A DNA stretch of 6,241 bases, taken from contig DATBZX010000209.1 of the NCBI GenBank assembly GCA_036512955.1, forward strand, positions 1 to 6,241, given 5' to 3'. Below are positions 6,227 to 6,241 of the stretch, piece after piece. The DNA comes from DASRAA01 sp036512955. GTDB taxonomy: Bacteria > Acidobacteriota > Terriglobia > Terriglobales > Acidobacteriaceae. Position numbers and translations under genes: made by a program. Below the pieces are notes generated by a model that was not told the origin of the DNA, did not search any database, and was given only the letters and a program-made list of their open reading frames with translations. The stretch's first letter is position 1. The number at the start of each line of letters is the position of its first letter.

Positions 6227-6239
6227 GTGTGACCCACAC
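6227..6239. repeat. Small perfect palindrome upstream of the integrase
   Basis: GTGTG-ACC-CACAC is a perfect 5-bp inverted repeat just upstream of the integrase ribosome binding site. It could be an operator or part of a mobile-element end, but it reaches the window edge and could be chance. Confidence 0.3.
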
Positions 6240-6241
6240 TA

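Overview
The window is a moderately GC-rich bacterial segment with an accessory, loosely packed character. It most resembles Acidobacteriota or a related soil phylum. That guess rests on family style alone: a Ser/Thr kinase fused through one membrane segment to a TolB/PD40-type propeller, a stand-alone short cyclic-nucleotide-binding-like protein, and a two-CBS protein ending in the usual 'YITGRYPG'. No rRNA, tRNA or CRISPR array is visible.

Layout, left to right. Positions 1-170 hold no gene I can support. Positions 171-578 (+) encode a small, probably helical hypothetical protein. Positions 716-2266 (+) encode a tandem two-domain SagB/ThcOx-type flavin oxidoreductase (nitroreductase fold), followed 63 bases later by a CBS-pair protein at 2330-2782 (+). 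These two may be co-transcribed. Convergent to them is a 145-residue cyclic-nucleotide-binding-fold protein (2955-3392, -) with no DNA-binding domain. Divergent from it is a probable 48-residue single-pass membrane protein (3450-3596, +). After a non-coding stretch with one perfect hairpin comes a large membrane-anchored Ser/Thr protein kinase starting at 3872 (+).

The most notable point is at the right end. The kinase propeller stops matching its family at about 6106. From 6211 back to about 6104 the opposite strand encodes the N-terminus of a tyrosine recombinase/integrase, with a good ribosome binding site. Two genes on opposite strands therefore run into each other at one point, and both are cut there. 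The last 31 or so residues of the kinase reading frame are antisense integrase. This is either a scar of a mobile-element rearrangement or an assembly chimera.

The genes share a theme of sensing and redox signalling (CBS pair, cNMP-like fold, eukaryotic-type kinase, flavoenzyme), but nothing in the sequence ties them into one pathway. The oxidoreductase has no YcaO cyclodehydratase or precursor peptide nearby, so azole-peptide biosynthesis is not supported here. Two genes, the oxidoreductase and the kinase, lack a Shine-Dalgarno and have a -10-like box 6-9 bases before the start codon, which suggests leaderless or nearly leaderless transcripts.
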